NCBI GenBank assembly: GCA_964019415.1
Contig: OZ025886.1
Coordinates: 1,009,384 to 1,073,383, forward strand
DNA from: Ianthella basta
Lineage: Eukaryota > Porifera > Demospongiae > Verongiida > Ianthellidae
Length of the DNA: 64,000 nt
Reading direction: 5' to 3'
Of the stretch, positions 1-10,894 are shown one piece after another. The position numbers and the translations under genes are program-made. The notes under the pieces are model-generated. The model was given only the letters and a program-made list of their open reading frames with translations. It ran no database searches and was not told the DNA's origin. Within the stretch, counting starts at the first letter, position 1; each line of letters starts with the position of its first letter.

Positions 1-344
1 AGTATCATGTTAGTTAGTTGTGTCATGATGTTACAGAGAAGGCTTTGTGCTACATTCAGCCTCCCTTTCTTGAGCAACTTACTGGACTGCAGAGTAACAT
101 GAATGTATACGTAGTGCCTGTATGCAAAGCTACTTTGTTTACTAGCATAATATAAATGTTCTTTCAACTTAAAAGGAATTTAGGAATGTCCAGCAGTAAA
201 AGCAAAGAAACAAGGTACTCAGCACTACGATTTCCTCATTTCTGTGGACTTCATTTGACATTCCTAATTCCCTTGTATACAGACCCAAAATGTTCCATGG
301 ATGTAAAAGACATTTTGCACTTTGCCGGCTGTAAGTGTTTTAAT

Positions 345-1245
345 TATACTTTGCTCAAATTGATGTGCATTCCCTAACATTAGTGCTAAAGGAGAATCCC
401 TCTGAGCTACAGTACTACTTCAGAAATGTTTCTCCTCAGACAGCCATTTGCCAGTGCTCAACATACAGCAAATAGAGGCATGCCTTCTGCTGCAAATTAT
501 CCAAATGTGCACAATTACATGTAGTCAGTTCTGCTTCTTGAAATGCCACATAATGTAAAAAGGAATACAGTAGTCCCTCTTTAGAGAGACTACCTTTAGG
601 GACCAGTCAGAAACGATCCTTCAAATTAAGGGGTGGTCTCTCAAAGGAGGTGTCGTGCATGTGTGCACTGTATGCATCCGTGACTAGCAAAGCTGGTCTC
701 ATACATAGGGTGGTCCTTTACCAGGGGGTCTCTCAAAGGGGACTACTGTAAGTGGAATATGCTCGCTTATAGTACAACAATATTTGCACTCTAAACACAT
801 GCATGCTCTAAATTGTGTATACACTCCAACTAACAATGATTGCCAGTAAACTTCTCGGCTTTCTCCAAAATGTGATGTATCCCATACATACTGCTATAGC
901 AATGAAGTACGCATGTAGCTACAATTAACACAATAGGGGTGAGCTGTAATACAGGTGTCAGTAGTGTGCATCCAGCCTTGCAACTTTCTAAAATAATTCA
1001 GAATATGTGGATGGTTATAAATTATGGTGATATAGCACATTAACAAGTGGCTGGACTAGAGAGGAATCACAGACATAAATTAACACTGATAGAAGATTGA
1101 TGAAGGTGGATAAAATATGAAATGCAGACTTATAGGCAGATTGAAAGTGGGGGAGATTCAACATGGTGAAGACATTGCTGCAGAGCTGGAAGAAAAGGTT
1201 ATTAGAGGAGAAGGGTACCAGTAGAACAACTACACTGAAAGATTA
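345..1245. repeat. Local repeat unit R1 (one of three)
   Basis: This non-coding unit is closely matched at about 2430-3185 (R2) and 6060-6960 (R3) in the same orientation. All three begin around the string tttgctcaaattgatgtgc and share the same internal order, including a MITE-like inner segment. R1 and R3 stay similar further downstream, around the word acatggtgaagacattgc. No open frame in any copy looks like a gene. Confidence 0.85.
566..750. mobile_element. MITE-like inverted-repeat element inside repeat R1
   Basis: The element starts tacagtagtccc and ends gggactactgta, so the ends are inverted repeats. Subterminal words such as ggtggtctctcaaagg recur in both orientations. The same element sits in R2 (about 2645-2822) and, more decayed, in R3 (about 6284-6473). 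It was therefore present before the unit was triplicated. It has no coding capacity. Confidence 0.6.
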
Positions 1246-1525
1246 TCATGTAATTAATGTAAGAAGACCTTGATGGAGATAGAATACAGCATACCTCCCT
1301 TACAAAGGACACCTAAAATTCAGGACACTTCTCTAACAATGGCATGAGCCCACTGTCCCAGTTACGTATGTACATGGAGAGGTGCAACACTTCTGAAAGT
1401 GGACACCTATCTAATCAGGACACTTGGGCCTGTCCCAAACTGTCCCAAAGACATCCTTAATAGAGAGGCCTAAGTAATATGAGAAAGTTGAAAACTAAAT
1501 AAATTTCTGCCCTTTTATCACAGTG
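1245..1525. repeat. Non-coding repeat shared with 7540-7830
   Basis: The segment matches about 7540-7830 nearly base for base, and its last 50 bases also match the inverted segment at the right edge (around 63960-64000). It contains paired sequences resembling aaggacacct and tccttaatagagagg that look like degenerate MITE ends. It leads straight into the DIRS-like fragment at 1525. Confidence 0.7.
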
Positions 1526-2145
1526 TGACAATTTAGCAGTGGTGCACGTGATCAATGCACGCTCAAGTAGAGACAGGACCTTGATGCACTTGTTAAGATG
1601 TGTCCATTTTTGTGCTGTGTATGACTTCCAACTTAGAGCTGAGTACTTACTAGGGCGTTGGAATGTCATCGCAGACTCTGTTTCTTGCAACAACATGCAG
1701 GTGTTCTTCAAAAAGGTCCCATCAGCCCTGCGCGAGCCTACCCCCTTTCCCCCATCAGTATGGGAGTTTCTCACGGGTCAGCAGCAGGATTGGCAGTGGC
1801 CCATTTGGAGAGAATGCATCAAGAACTCATCACAAACAGCCTTGCAGCGAGCACTAGGAGGAGGTCCTAGGCAACCAGCCAATCCGAGTTCATCAAGTTC
1901 TGCTTGCATCTAGGGGTTCCGTCCATACCAACCCAAGAGCATATACTGATCTTATTTATAGCAATTTGTCGCAACACTTGTGCCACAGTTCTGTTAGGTT
2001 CTGTCAGCGCAGTTCGCCACATGCATATAGCCAAGGGTTGGGGCGACCCATTATGCGGCGCACTCCAGCTTCAGCTGGTGCCTAAGCGCTTGAGAAAAGC
2101 TAAAGCACAGACAAGGGATTCCCGCCAGTGGGAACACCAGTAACA
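1525..2145 (+). mobile_element. DIRS-like retroelement fragment 1 (RNase H end, recombinase deleted)
   Basis: The plus-strand frames carry the end of a DIRS-type RNase H domain: the VHVINARSSRD stretch, then NVIADSVSCNN, which corresponds to the last catalytic Asp region. The sequence follows the fuller fragment at 8588-9190. It then jumps at about 2125 to sequence equivalent to 9823, removing nearly all of the tyrosine recombinase. Frameshifts and stops break the reading frame. This is a dead fragment. Confidence 0.75.
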
Positions 2146-2149
2146 CGAA

Positions 2150-2430
2150 GGAAGCTGGGACAAAGGAACAGACGTGTGTATGGTCAGCAGATGAATTGAT
2201 AGACAGTTTCGTCCTATCACCCACCTTTCGCACCTCTCGTTTGCACGCGCTAGACGTACGAGAATTTAACTATTACATAGTGTACAGTATCATGTTTCTC
2301 ATATTCAAACATGCAGACAAACTAAAGTCAACCTGTAATAATTCTTACCACTGTGTACTATTTCCGATTATGATACAAAACTACATCAAAAATACATTCC
2401 CAAGTTTATACAATTAAGCATAATTATACT
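2150..2430. other. No recognisable feature
   Basis: This is AT-rich sequence between the DIRS fragment and repeat R2. The part after about 2327 reappears at about 5970-6060 just before R3, so it belongs to the flank of the R repeat. I see no gene. Confidence 0.5.
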
Positions 2431-3185
2431 TTGCTCAAATTGATGTGCATTCCCTAACATTAGTACTAAAGGAGAATCTCTCTGAGCTACAGTAGTACTT
2501 CAGAAATGTTTCTTCTCGGACAGCCATTTGCCAGTGCTCAACATACAGCAAACAGAGGCATGCCTTCTGCTGCAAACTATCCAAATGCGCACAATTACAT
2601 GTAGTCGGTTCTGCTTCTTGAAATGCCATATAATGTAAAAAGGAATACAGTAGTCTCCTCAATGAGAAACCACCCTTAGAAAGTCAGAAATGGTCTATTA
2701 ACAAGGGGTCTCTCAAAAGAGGTGTCGTGCATGTGTGTACTGTATGCATCCGTGACTAGCAAAGCTGGTCTCATACATAGGGTGGTCCTTTACCAGGGGG
2801 TCTCACAAAGGGGGCTACTGTAAGTGGAATATGCTCGCTTATAGTACAACGATACTTGCACTCTAAACACATGCATGCTCTAAATTGTGTATACACTCCA
2901 ACTAACAATGATTGCCAGTAAATTTCTCGGCCTTCTCCAAACTTGTTATGTATCCCATACATACTGCTATAGCAATGAAGTACGCATGTAGCTACAATTA
3001 ACACAATAGGGGTGAGCTGTAATACAGGTGTCAGTAGTGCGCATCCAGCCTTGCAATTTTGTACAATAATCAAGGATGTGTGGACATATAACTTAACAGT
3101 GTTGCAAGAGGGTTATAAATTATGGTGATATAGCACATTAACAAGTGGGAAGTATAGCTGGACAAGAGAGGAACCACAGACATGG
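2430..3185. repeat. Local repeat unit R2
   Basis: This is the second copy of the unit described at 345-1245, with the MITE-like core at about 2645-2822. It ends at the left border of segmental duplication copy A. Confidence 0.85.
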
Positions 3186-3386
3186 ATTAACACTGATGTG
3201 GTGTATGTTTGTGGCAACAACAAACACTGATGGGAAACACATACACAATAATAGAGGATAGAATTACACACATGCACAGTTCGCTCTACTGGCTCCCAAC
3301 ATAAAGCCAGGGTTGGAAACAATAATATGTACCTACATAAGCATGAACAGTGTAATAACAACTGGTATTCTAGTGAATGCGCTTAC

Positions 3387-3518
3387 CCGAGCAGTTCTGT
3401 CCACCAGTATCCAGCTCATAGCCAGAGGAACAGTTACATGTAAAGGAACCATTTGTATTGACACAGTTTCCATTTGGTGCACATGGGTTTGTTCCATTGC
3501 ACTCAATGACATCAATGT
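3387..3518 (-). CDS. EGF-like exon, orphan copy in duplication A
   Basis: This 132-nt exon has an AG acceptor at its high-coordinate end and a GTAAG donor at its low end, both phase 1. It encodes a calcium-binding-type EGF domain with six cysteines and the stretch CNGTNPCAPNGNC. It is nearly identical to the exons at 26914-27039 and 28060-28185. It has six extra bases near its start, which change the usual D-x-D-E-C entry to D-I-D-V-I-E-C and may weaken calcium binding. Upstream exons of the same gene may be the DOMON exon at 5714 and the signal exon at 7848. Downstream exons would lie beyond the left edge. The domain call is firm; gene membership is inferred. Confidence 0.75.
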
Positions 3519-5713
3519 CTGTATAGGGAGGACAACCAATAGCATGGGTTTGAAATGAACAGTGTCAGTCGATATGAGAGCCACAAGTACGTACATTGCC
3601 CTGAGTGAATGTTTTCAAGCATTATTGGAGGATACTGCTGTATACCCTTAACATTTTGCAGAAGACGGTCTGTTTCATGTCCACTCCACTTACCTGGATT
3701 CACTACCATTGATGTTACTATGTATGTACGCATTACATAAACCTTGTTCTTGACACATTTGAGTTGCTATTTGAAACTCAACATTCTCGTGTGGTTTGTT
3801 CTACTGTGGCATGAAAATGAGGTAAAGATAACCAAAGTTATATCTACGTACATACATTCTCAGTTCCGCCAAATACACTCACTTAGTCTTAGCCTCAAAT
3901 TGTACTTTACCTGCAGTCATCAGATTGAGATACGTGGATAAAATAGCAACAACAGCAGCTACTCATCTCGAATGCTACACAATATCTTGCGAGTACAACT
4001 GAGCATTACTTTTTGATTAATTATTTAATATCCAAATAGCATTCATTTCCCTAATGGATACTCTCTTGGTTTTCCTCAAGAAGTGAAGTGCAAAAATTGT
4101 TCACTGGCAATCTTGTAGACGTTTATGAATATGACAAATGTTTTGCTGCATGTTTCAGTGATGTATAATAGTTGGTCACACTTTGTTGGCTGTAAGTGTT
4201 TCAATGTGCGCATAAGAATGATGCAATATCGGTTGAGATTATGCAATGCACAGGTGCAGAGGAATGGCGACAAGATTAACTTTTGTCAACCAGTGAGCAT
4301 CGTGATAGTGACATTGCTGAAATTCAGCTACGGACATGCCAGCCCTATAGCTAGCTACTGGAAGCCAATACGTAGATCGTCAACTAACTCGCTTGATTCC
4401 CATGTACTCATCAACAGTGGCCTCCCTTCTCTCTGCTGCCTCAGACAAGTGACAGGAGCAACCTATACATATAACTTGGTAAACACTGTGAACTGTGTAC
4501 GCTAAGACGGCTAACAGTCTCTAGCATTGAAGGCTTATGCACACACAGTTACCATTCTAAATATTTTTCATGGCGTGCATGCATTTTGCACTTAAGCAAA
4601 CTGCGTTACTGATTCACATTCACAGAACACTAGCAACAGTGGTGACCGTGAGTCCCAAAAGCAACTTATATGTAGATCTGTGCAATATCTACTTAATGCA
4701 CACTTAGGCATACACTATGCAATTTCGTGTACAGATTACTGCACATCTCATTTGCCGAAGGTCGACCATGTGATCAGCAATAAGTTTGTTTTACTCTTGT
4801 TTTGTATATGTTTATGTTTACATAACTATGGTTATGATACAATTGTACATACACCCATTCCTCAAAGCACCCACTTCATTCAACATGTGTGAGCAAAATT
4901 CAGACAATCAATCATTGGGGCGAGCCTGAGTGAGCCCCCCAATTACGTGTTGTACGGTGCTAGATAGCACCTTGGTACGTACATACATCTATTATGACCA
5001 CCGGGTGCCAATTCTAGCCAGCGTTTTCCAAAACACACATGCATGGGTGCTGTGCCTATCCATAGACACACATGTGCCTATGGTGTTATGACCTGTCACA
5101 CTAACGGCTTGTGGGTTGCCAATGGATAACACAGCACTGGCCGATTCTTGGGAAGCGAGGGAGGACTGACTACGGCATAGAAGAGCTAGCATGAGAGAAC
5201 ACCATTCGGCCGAAACCGTGGATGACAGTTTTGTCAAATACTTCAGTGAGGACATAGCCAATGTAAGGTTCATACATCTCTGGCTCAGTCATGCTTCACA
5301 TTAGTTATAATGTGGAAATGAAGAAATCATTGTCTAAGCAACGAGTGCTTGTTCTATGTAACTGTTAATGTGTTCAGACACATGGATTGTCTTTCAGTGA
5401 ACATTCATACAGAGGAGGGAAGCAAGAACGAGGACAGCCATTTGATCGACAGTCAGTTGCAGTAGAGGGCATGCAAATTTACTAAAGTAGTGGTAGCTAC
5501 GTATACAGCCTTTGAATTTTTAGCCTTTGCCTCCACAACGGTGTCTTGCTGCAATATTTGACACATTACATACATACGCAACCACCATAACTGCACACAT
5601 CTGACTATACCTTGCATTCATGCATGCATTTGCTTACTCCTCGATGTACAAGTACACTCAGGCTCGCCCCACAATGCCTTGCATTCATCTAGCCTTATAT
5701 GGATTCCACTTAC
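3519..5713. other. Intron-like or intergenic sequence, partly duplicated
   Basis: The first ~190 bases and 4570-5374 match copy B around 27040-27230 and 27243-28450. The part from 3712 to 4570 is mostly absent from B. Around 5104-5220 lies a decayed version of the Arg-rich ORF seen intact at 27777-28031, here broken by an early TGA. The sequence from 5380 to 5710 shows nothing I recognise. Confidence 0.5.
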
Positions 5714-5920
5714 TTGGGCACTCGCTAGAAGAAGGCAGACAGATCATGGGACTGAATGCTCCCCTGTTGGAATGATACACAATGGCATTTGGGTTTCCGT
5801 AGGTAACACTACCACCCCAGGCATACAGAAAGTATACACACTGATTCAGTGCCACATCGTTAGTGTCACTTGTGACCCTCTGCCTTGTAAAGGTAACCGT
5901 GGTAACTCCACTCTGATGAA
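5714..5920 (-). CDS. DOMON-like exon
   Basis: This is a 207-nt minus-strand open segment bounded by an AG acceptor (just above 5920) and a GTAAGTGG donor (just below 5714), phase 1 on both sides. It encodes 68 residues with the typical second half of a DOMON domain: SDTNDVAL, then YFLYAWGG, then IVYHSNRGAFS. DOMON domains bind heme or sugars in secreted and membrane proteins; the function here is unknown. The phase matches both the signal-peptide exon at 7848 and the EGF exon at 3387, suggesting one gene running leftwards. I could not find the first half of the domain. This part of copy A is deleted from copy B. Confidence 0.65.
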
Positions 5921-6059
5921 CTACTCAGGCATCAGTAATGTCCTGAGAGTCAATTGAGGACTGGGAACTAAAGTCAACATGTAATAATTCTTACGACTGT
6001 GTACTATTTCCGATTATAATACAAAACTACAGCAAAAATACATTCCCAAGCTTATACAA

Positions 6060-6960
6060 GTATATACTTTGCTCAAATTGATGTGCATTCCCTAACATTA
6101 GTACTAAAGGAGAGTCTCTCTGAGCTACAGTAGTACTTCAGAAATGTTTCTCCTCGGACAGCCATTTGCCAGTGCTCAACATACAGCAAATAGAGGCATG
6201 CCTTCTGCTGCAAATTATCCAAATGTGCACAATTACATGTAGTCTGTTCTGCTTCTTGTAATGCCATATAATGTAAAAAGGAATACAATAGTCTCCTCTA
6301 TGAGAAACCACCCTTAGAAACCAGTCAGATATGGTCTATTAACAAGGGGTGGTCTCTCAAAGGAGGTGTCGTGCATGTGTGTACTGTATGCATCTGTGAC
6401 TAGCAAAGCTGGTCTCATACACAAGGTGGTCCTTCACCAGGGGGTCTCTCAAAGGGGACTACTTTAAGTGGAATATGCTCGCTTATAGTACAATGATATA
6501 TGCACTCTAAACACATGCATGCTCTAAATTGTGTATACACTCCAACTAACAATGATTGCCAGTAAATTTCTCGGCCTTCTCCAAACTCGTTATGTATCCC
6601 ATACATACTGCTATAGCAATGAAGTATGTATGTAGCTGCAATTAACACAATAGAGGTGCATGAGCTGTGATACAGGTGTCAGTAGTGCACATCCAGCCTT
6701 GCAATTTTGTACAATAATCAAGGATGTGTGGACATATAACTTAAGAGTGTTGCAAGAGGGTTATAAATTATGGTGATATAGCACATTAACAAGTGGGAAG
6801 TATAGCTGGGAAAGAGAGAGACCACAGACATGGATTAACACTGATAGAAGAATTGATGAGGGTGGATAGAATAAGGAATGCAGACTTTAGGGGCAGATTG
6901 AAACAGGGGAGATTCGACATGGTGAAGACATTGCAGCATAGCTGAAAGAAAATGTTACAC
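6060..6960. repeat. Local repeat unit R3
   Basis: This is the third copy of the 345-1245 unit. It is interrupted at its right end by the element at 6960-7513, where R1 runs through without it. Confidence 0.85.
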
Positions 6961-7513
6961 TGTTAAAAATAGAGTGTGATGATCACCCCCATAATTGGTG
7001 TGAATTGGTGCCACTGTGAGCACACCCATTTGCAGTGTGATGTTCACTCCAACCATGCAGTACACAACATACCATTTATAAGAACAGCTTGTAAGAGACC
7101 AAGCACTTCATGGTACATTTCACTACATGGTACACTACTTCTAAGATTTGCTTACAGATAGTACACAGCATACCATCTGGTGGGATTGTTAGTGGGTGAC
7201 ACAAAGTACCTAATGGTCCATTAAATTGCACACTTAGTTTGACGAAGTCCTCCCACTGTACACAACATACCATCAGGCTAAGCTGTGTCCTGGGTAGCTA
7301 TATATGTACTTAGATAGCTCGTAGGATTCCAAGTAAACTCTCATCTTTAATTGCCTGTAAATTACTTCACAGTCTCTTAATCTATCAGAAATGATGTGAA
7401 CAACAGTGTGGATACTGGTGTCAGTGTGAACATCACACTAAATAATAGTGTGACTGATCACACCATTCGTGTGAGCACTGAGTGGAGTGGCGGTCACACC
7501 ATATTTGTAACAG
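6960..7513. mobile_element. Non-autonomous inverted-repeat transposon (554 bp)
   Basis: The left end ctgttaaaaatagagtgtga and the right end tcacaccatatttgtaacag are inverted repeats with three mismatches in 20. Many internal copies of gtgtgat and atcacac occur in both orientations. The related repeat R1 lacks the insert, which gives an empty-site comparison. It has no transposase; the superfamily is not determined. Confidence 0.65.
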
Positions 7514-7847
7514 TTGAACAATTAACCTACAAAGAATGCTTATCATGAAATTTATGTAAGAAGACCTGGATGGAGATAGAATACAGCATACTTCCCTTAC
7601 TAAGGGCACCTAAAATTCAGTACACTTCTCCAATAATGGCATGAGCCCACTGTCCCAGTTATGTATGTACATGGAGAGGTGCAATGAAAAAACTTCTGAG
7701 AATGGACACCTATCTTATCAGGACACTTGGACCTGTCCCAAACTGTCCCAACGGTGTCCTTAATAGAGAGGTCTAAGTAATTTTGAAGAAGTTGAAATGT
7801 AAATAAATGTCCACCCTTTTAACACAGTTCTTGTTCTACTTACATAC

Positions 7848-7974
7848 CAGCCACTAGGCAGAGACCTTCATGATTGACCGATTGATTGTCATTACATCCA
7901 GTTGTGAAGGTCATCCCTACAGTACTTCCCAATACCATTAAATACAGATGGTGTATAGACTTAAGTAAATTCAT
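7848..7974 (-). CDS. Candidate first coding exon with signal peptide
   Basis: An ATG at 7974 (minus strand) opens 42 codons plus one base up to a good GTATGTAAG donor below 7848. The product begins MNLLKSIHHLYLMVLGSTVG, a plausible hydrophobic secretion signal, and ends in a short Cys-containing stretch (GCNDNQSVNHEGLC). It exits in phase 1, which fits the DOMON and EGF exons downstream on the same strand. An inverted copy at about 63800-63930 has lost one base and its donor. Exon status rests only on signal-like composition, splice site and phase. Confidence 0.5.
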
Positions 7975-8199
7975 TATGAATGTTACTCGATCTAAAAGCC
8001 AAGGAGGGTAGCTACGATGGCAATGGCAAACTGCCCACATACTAAGAATACTTGTACGCGCACATACCAGTACACTTACATGAAGTGCAGATCACTTGTG
8101 ATGCCCTACACTTGTACAAATTCTCTTACATACCTGTACACACACACTGTACATTCCAACGGTATCCACACGTCCTTCCACACACACACAAGGCTACGA

Positions 8200-9840
8200 G
8201 GTGGCACTAAAACCTGTATCTAGATCACAAGACCAGTCCAGGGCACGGCCTGTGCACAGCCCCAACCCTGTCAACGAAGGTGAAGGACCACTGGTTGAAG
8301 CTGAACTTGGAGTTTCAGACAGACCTAGCCTGGTGGGAGGCCTTTCTTCTCCTCTGGAATTCACGCAGCATGATGGCAGTCCACAATCTGGAATGGAGAC
8401 CTTCAATGACCTTTTCTAGTGATGCCTCAGGCTCATGGGGTTGCGGGGCAGTATGGAGGAACGAATGGCTGCAGTACACATGGGACAAAGAGTGGAAGCA
8501 CCAAAGCATTGCGGCAAAATGTTTAGTACCAATTGCTGCTGCATGCTCCATTTGGGGCCCACTTCGGCAGTCAGAACATGTGCTGGTGCAGTGTGACAAT
8601 TTAGCAGTGGTGCACGTGATCAATGCACGCTCAAGTAGAGACAGGACCTTGATGCACTTGTTAAGATGTGTCCAATTTTTGTGCTGTGTATGACTTCCAA
8701 CTTAGAGCTGAGTACTTACTAGCTATAGGGCATTGGAATGTCATCGCAGACTCTGTTTCTTGCAACAACATGCAGGTGTTCTTCAAAGAGGTCCCATCAG
8801 CCCTGTGCGAGCCTACCCCCTTTCCCCCATCAGTATGGGAGTTTCTCACGGGTCAGCATCAGGATTGGCAGTGGCCCATTTGGAGAGAATGCCTCATGTC
8901 CTCATCACAAACAGCCTGGCAGCGAGCACTAGGAGGTCCTAGGCAACCAGCCAATTCGAGTTCACAAGTTCTGCTCGCATCTAGGGGTTCCGTCCATACC
9001 AACCCAGGAGCATATACTGATCTTATTTATAGCAATTTATTGCAACACTTGTGCCACAGTTCTGTTAGGTTCTGTCAGCGCAGTTCGCCACATGCATATA
9101 GCCCAGGGTTGGGGCGACCCATTATGCGGCGCACTCCAGCTTCAGCTGGTGCCTAAGGGCTTGAGAAAAGCTAAAGCACAGACAAGAGATTCCTGCCTCC
9201 CTGTCACACTGCTCATTCTGCACAGAATAAAGAAGGTGCTAGATGAGGCTCCAGGCAAGTTTAACAACATAATGCTTTGGGCAGCCTGCTGCCTTGGCTT
9301 GTTTCCCTTCTTATGGTCAGGAGAGATGACAGTACCAACAGCGAGCAGTTTCGACCCCAGTTGGCACTTGACTCCGAAAGACATTGCGGTGGATAGTGTG
9401 CTGCATCCTACTCACATCCAGGTTCTCATCAAGGGATCCAAAAAAGATCAGACGCGCCAGGGTGTTAGGCTGTATGTAAGGAGGACAAACAATGATCTTT
9501 GCCCAGTGCCAGCTATGCTGACTTATTTGGTGTGCCGGGGTGTGGATGATGGGCCACTGTTCTGAGCAGAGGATGGTCAGCCATTCACTAGAAGCAAACT
9601 GTTAGATCTTCTTCGTTCAACATTGTCAGCAGCAGGCATCGACCCATGCCAGCAAGGTACTCTGGCCACCAATTTTGTATAGGTGATGCAACAACAGCGG
9701 CAGCACACAGGGTAAACAATTCTACCATCCAGACTCTCGGACAATGGGCCAGTGGGTCATTTCTACGGTATATTCGGATTCCCCAGCACAAACTGGCTCA
9801 GTTATTTGCTACCTTGGGTCAGTCGGGACACCAGTAACAC
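8200..9840 (+). mobile_element. DIRS-like tyrosine-recombinase retroelement fragment 2
   Basis: This is the fullest of three fragments. Frame segments encode the end of the reverse transcriptase/RNase H part (SSDASGSWGCGAVW, then VLVQCDNLAVVHVINA, then NVIADSVS) at 8280-8930, followed by a tyrosine recombinase at 9092-9837. It is dead: there is a frame change near 8680, an in-frame TGA at 9563 and another frame change near 9650. Key residues have also decayed. The RNase H Glu position reads AAKCL, the first recombinase Arg reads FLWSGE, and the HxxR motif reads GHQFC. The Tyr region (LRYIRIP) remains. The reverse transcriptase core and terminal repeats are not visible. Confidence 0.85.
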
Positions 9841-10737
9841 GTCACCAACCTGTTTAACACTGCTCTCTTGTACTTACACATGGTTGTATGCATGGTGATG
9901 CCTGTTTGGGTACAGTATCAGTAAATAACACGTTGTTAGTTAATTTGTTTCAGAGACGTGTTATGTGGTGGCATTGTAACAGGTTTTCAGCGCAATGTAT
10001 TTCGCGTTGAAGGTCCCAGTTGGATTCTTTGTAGGGTGCTCATAGTGAATTGGTTGTGTTCATTAATATCTTCAGTAATGGTACATCAGTAACTGGGTAG
10101 TGTCAATTGTATCTATTCTAGGTTTAGGATATAGACATAGGTAACATTATATAGATAGATACAGAGCATTGTAATAATACAACAACAACTTTGGGGGAAG
10201 AATCACAAAACTGATTAGTTTGAGGTTTGGGGGTCCTCTAAAGTTATGGGAATGAGTGACGTACGATCACATGGCAAGCATGTACTAGGCGAATGACCAA
10301 ATAGGGCAGAGCCTAAGCTGCCTGATCAGAGCCTTGGTTGCCCGCGACAACCCTCAAGACGCGTATCTCTACCTACCACCCTAAAGGATGCCCTGACAGC
10401 AGGAAAAGAGTTATTCGAAAGAAGGCCAAGAAGCTTCAGGTGTCAGAGGGAGAGCTGTACTACAAGATGAAACAAACACATGAAGCAAACAAGAACAGTG
10501 TATAGTTCTGTAGTGACTGCGCATGTTAGCTAGCAACATTGCCTATGTACTATTGGGCACTATATAATAGCTATCCTATGTGTATTGTTTGATGCTGTAC
10601 GTACTATTATTCTTAGCAATGTACTATTGGACACTATGTAGCTGTCCTATGTATTATTAGATGCTGTACAATTATAATCTACCTTGTATTATGCATACAT
10701 AGCTAGCTGTTTCAAGAATTGTGTCACCCTGCTTAAA
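9841..10737. other. Duplicated non-coding sequence with integrase-like remnant
   Basis: The sequence is almost identical to 29190-30085 in copy B. At 10374-10505 a 43-codon plus-strand segment with the words RKRVIRKKAKKLQVSEGELYY resembles the linker before integrase zinc-binding domains of Ty3-like or Ginger-like elements and the genes captured from them. It ends in TAG. No matching integrase core follows, so I treat it as a remnant. Confidence 0.45.
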
Positions 10738-10862
10738 GGGACCAAAATTTTCAGGGTAGGACCTCAGAAAATTCTGGTCCGGGGACCAATATTTTCGATG
10801 AAAAAAATTTGATCCTAGGACCATTTTTTCCAGGACCAATTTTCCAGTGACAGGTCTATGTG
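10738..10862. repeat. Cluster of alternating inverted GGACCAAAATTTTC words
   Basis: Six variants of ggaccaaaattttc lie in about 120 bases, some in reverse orientation (gaaaattctggtcc, aaatttgatcc). They can fold on each other. The cluster is conserved in copy B at about 30090-30200, just upstream of the Myb/SANT-like remnant. Confidence 0.6.
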
Positions 10863-10894
10863 CGCATACCAAACCCCTCTTCGCGCGGTATTCT

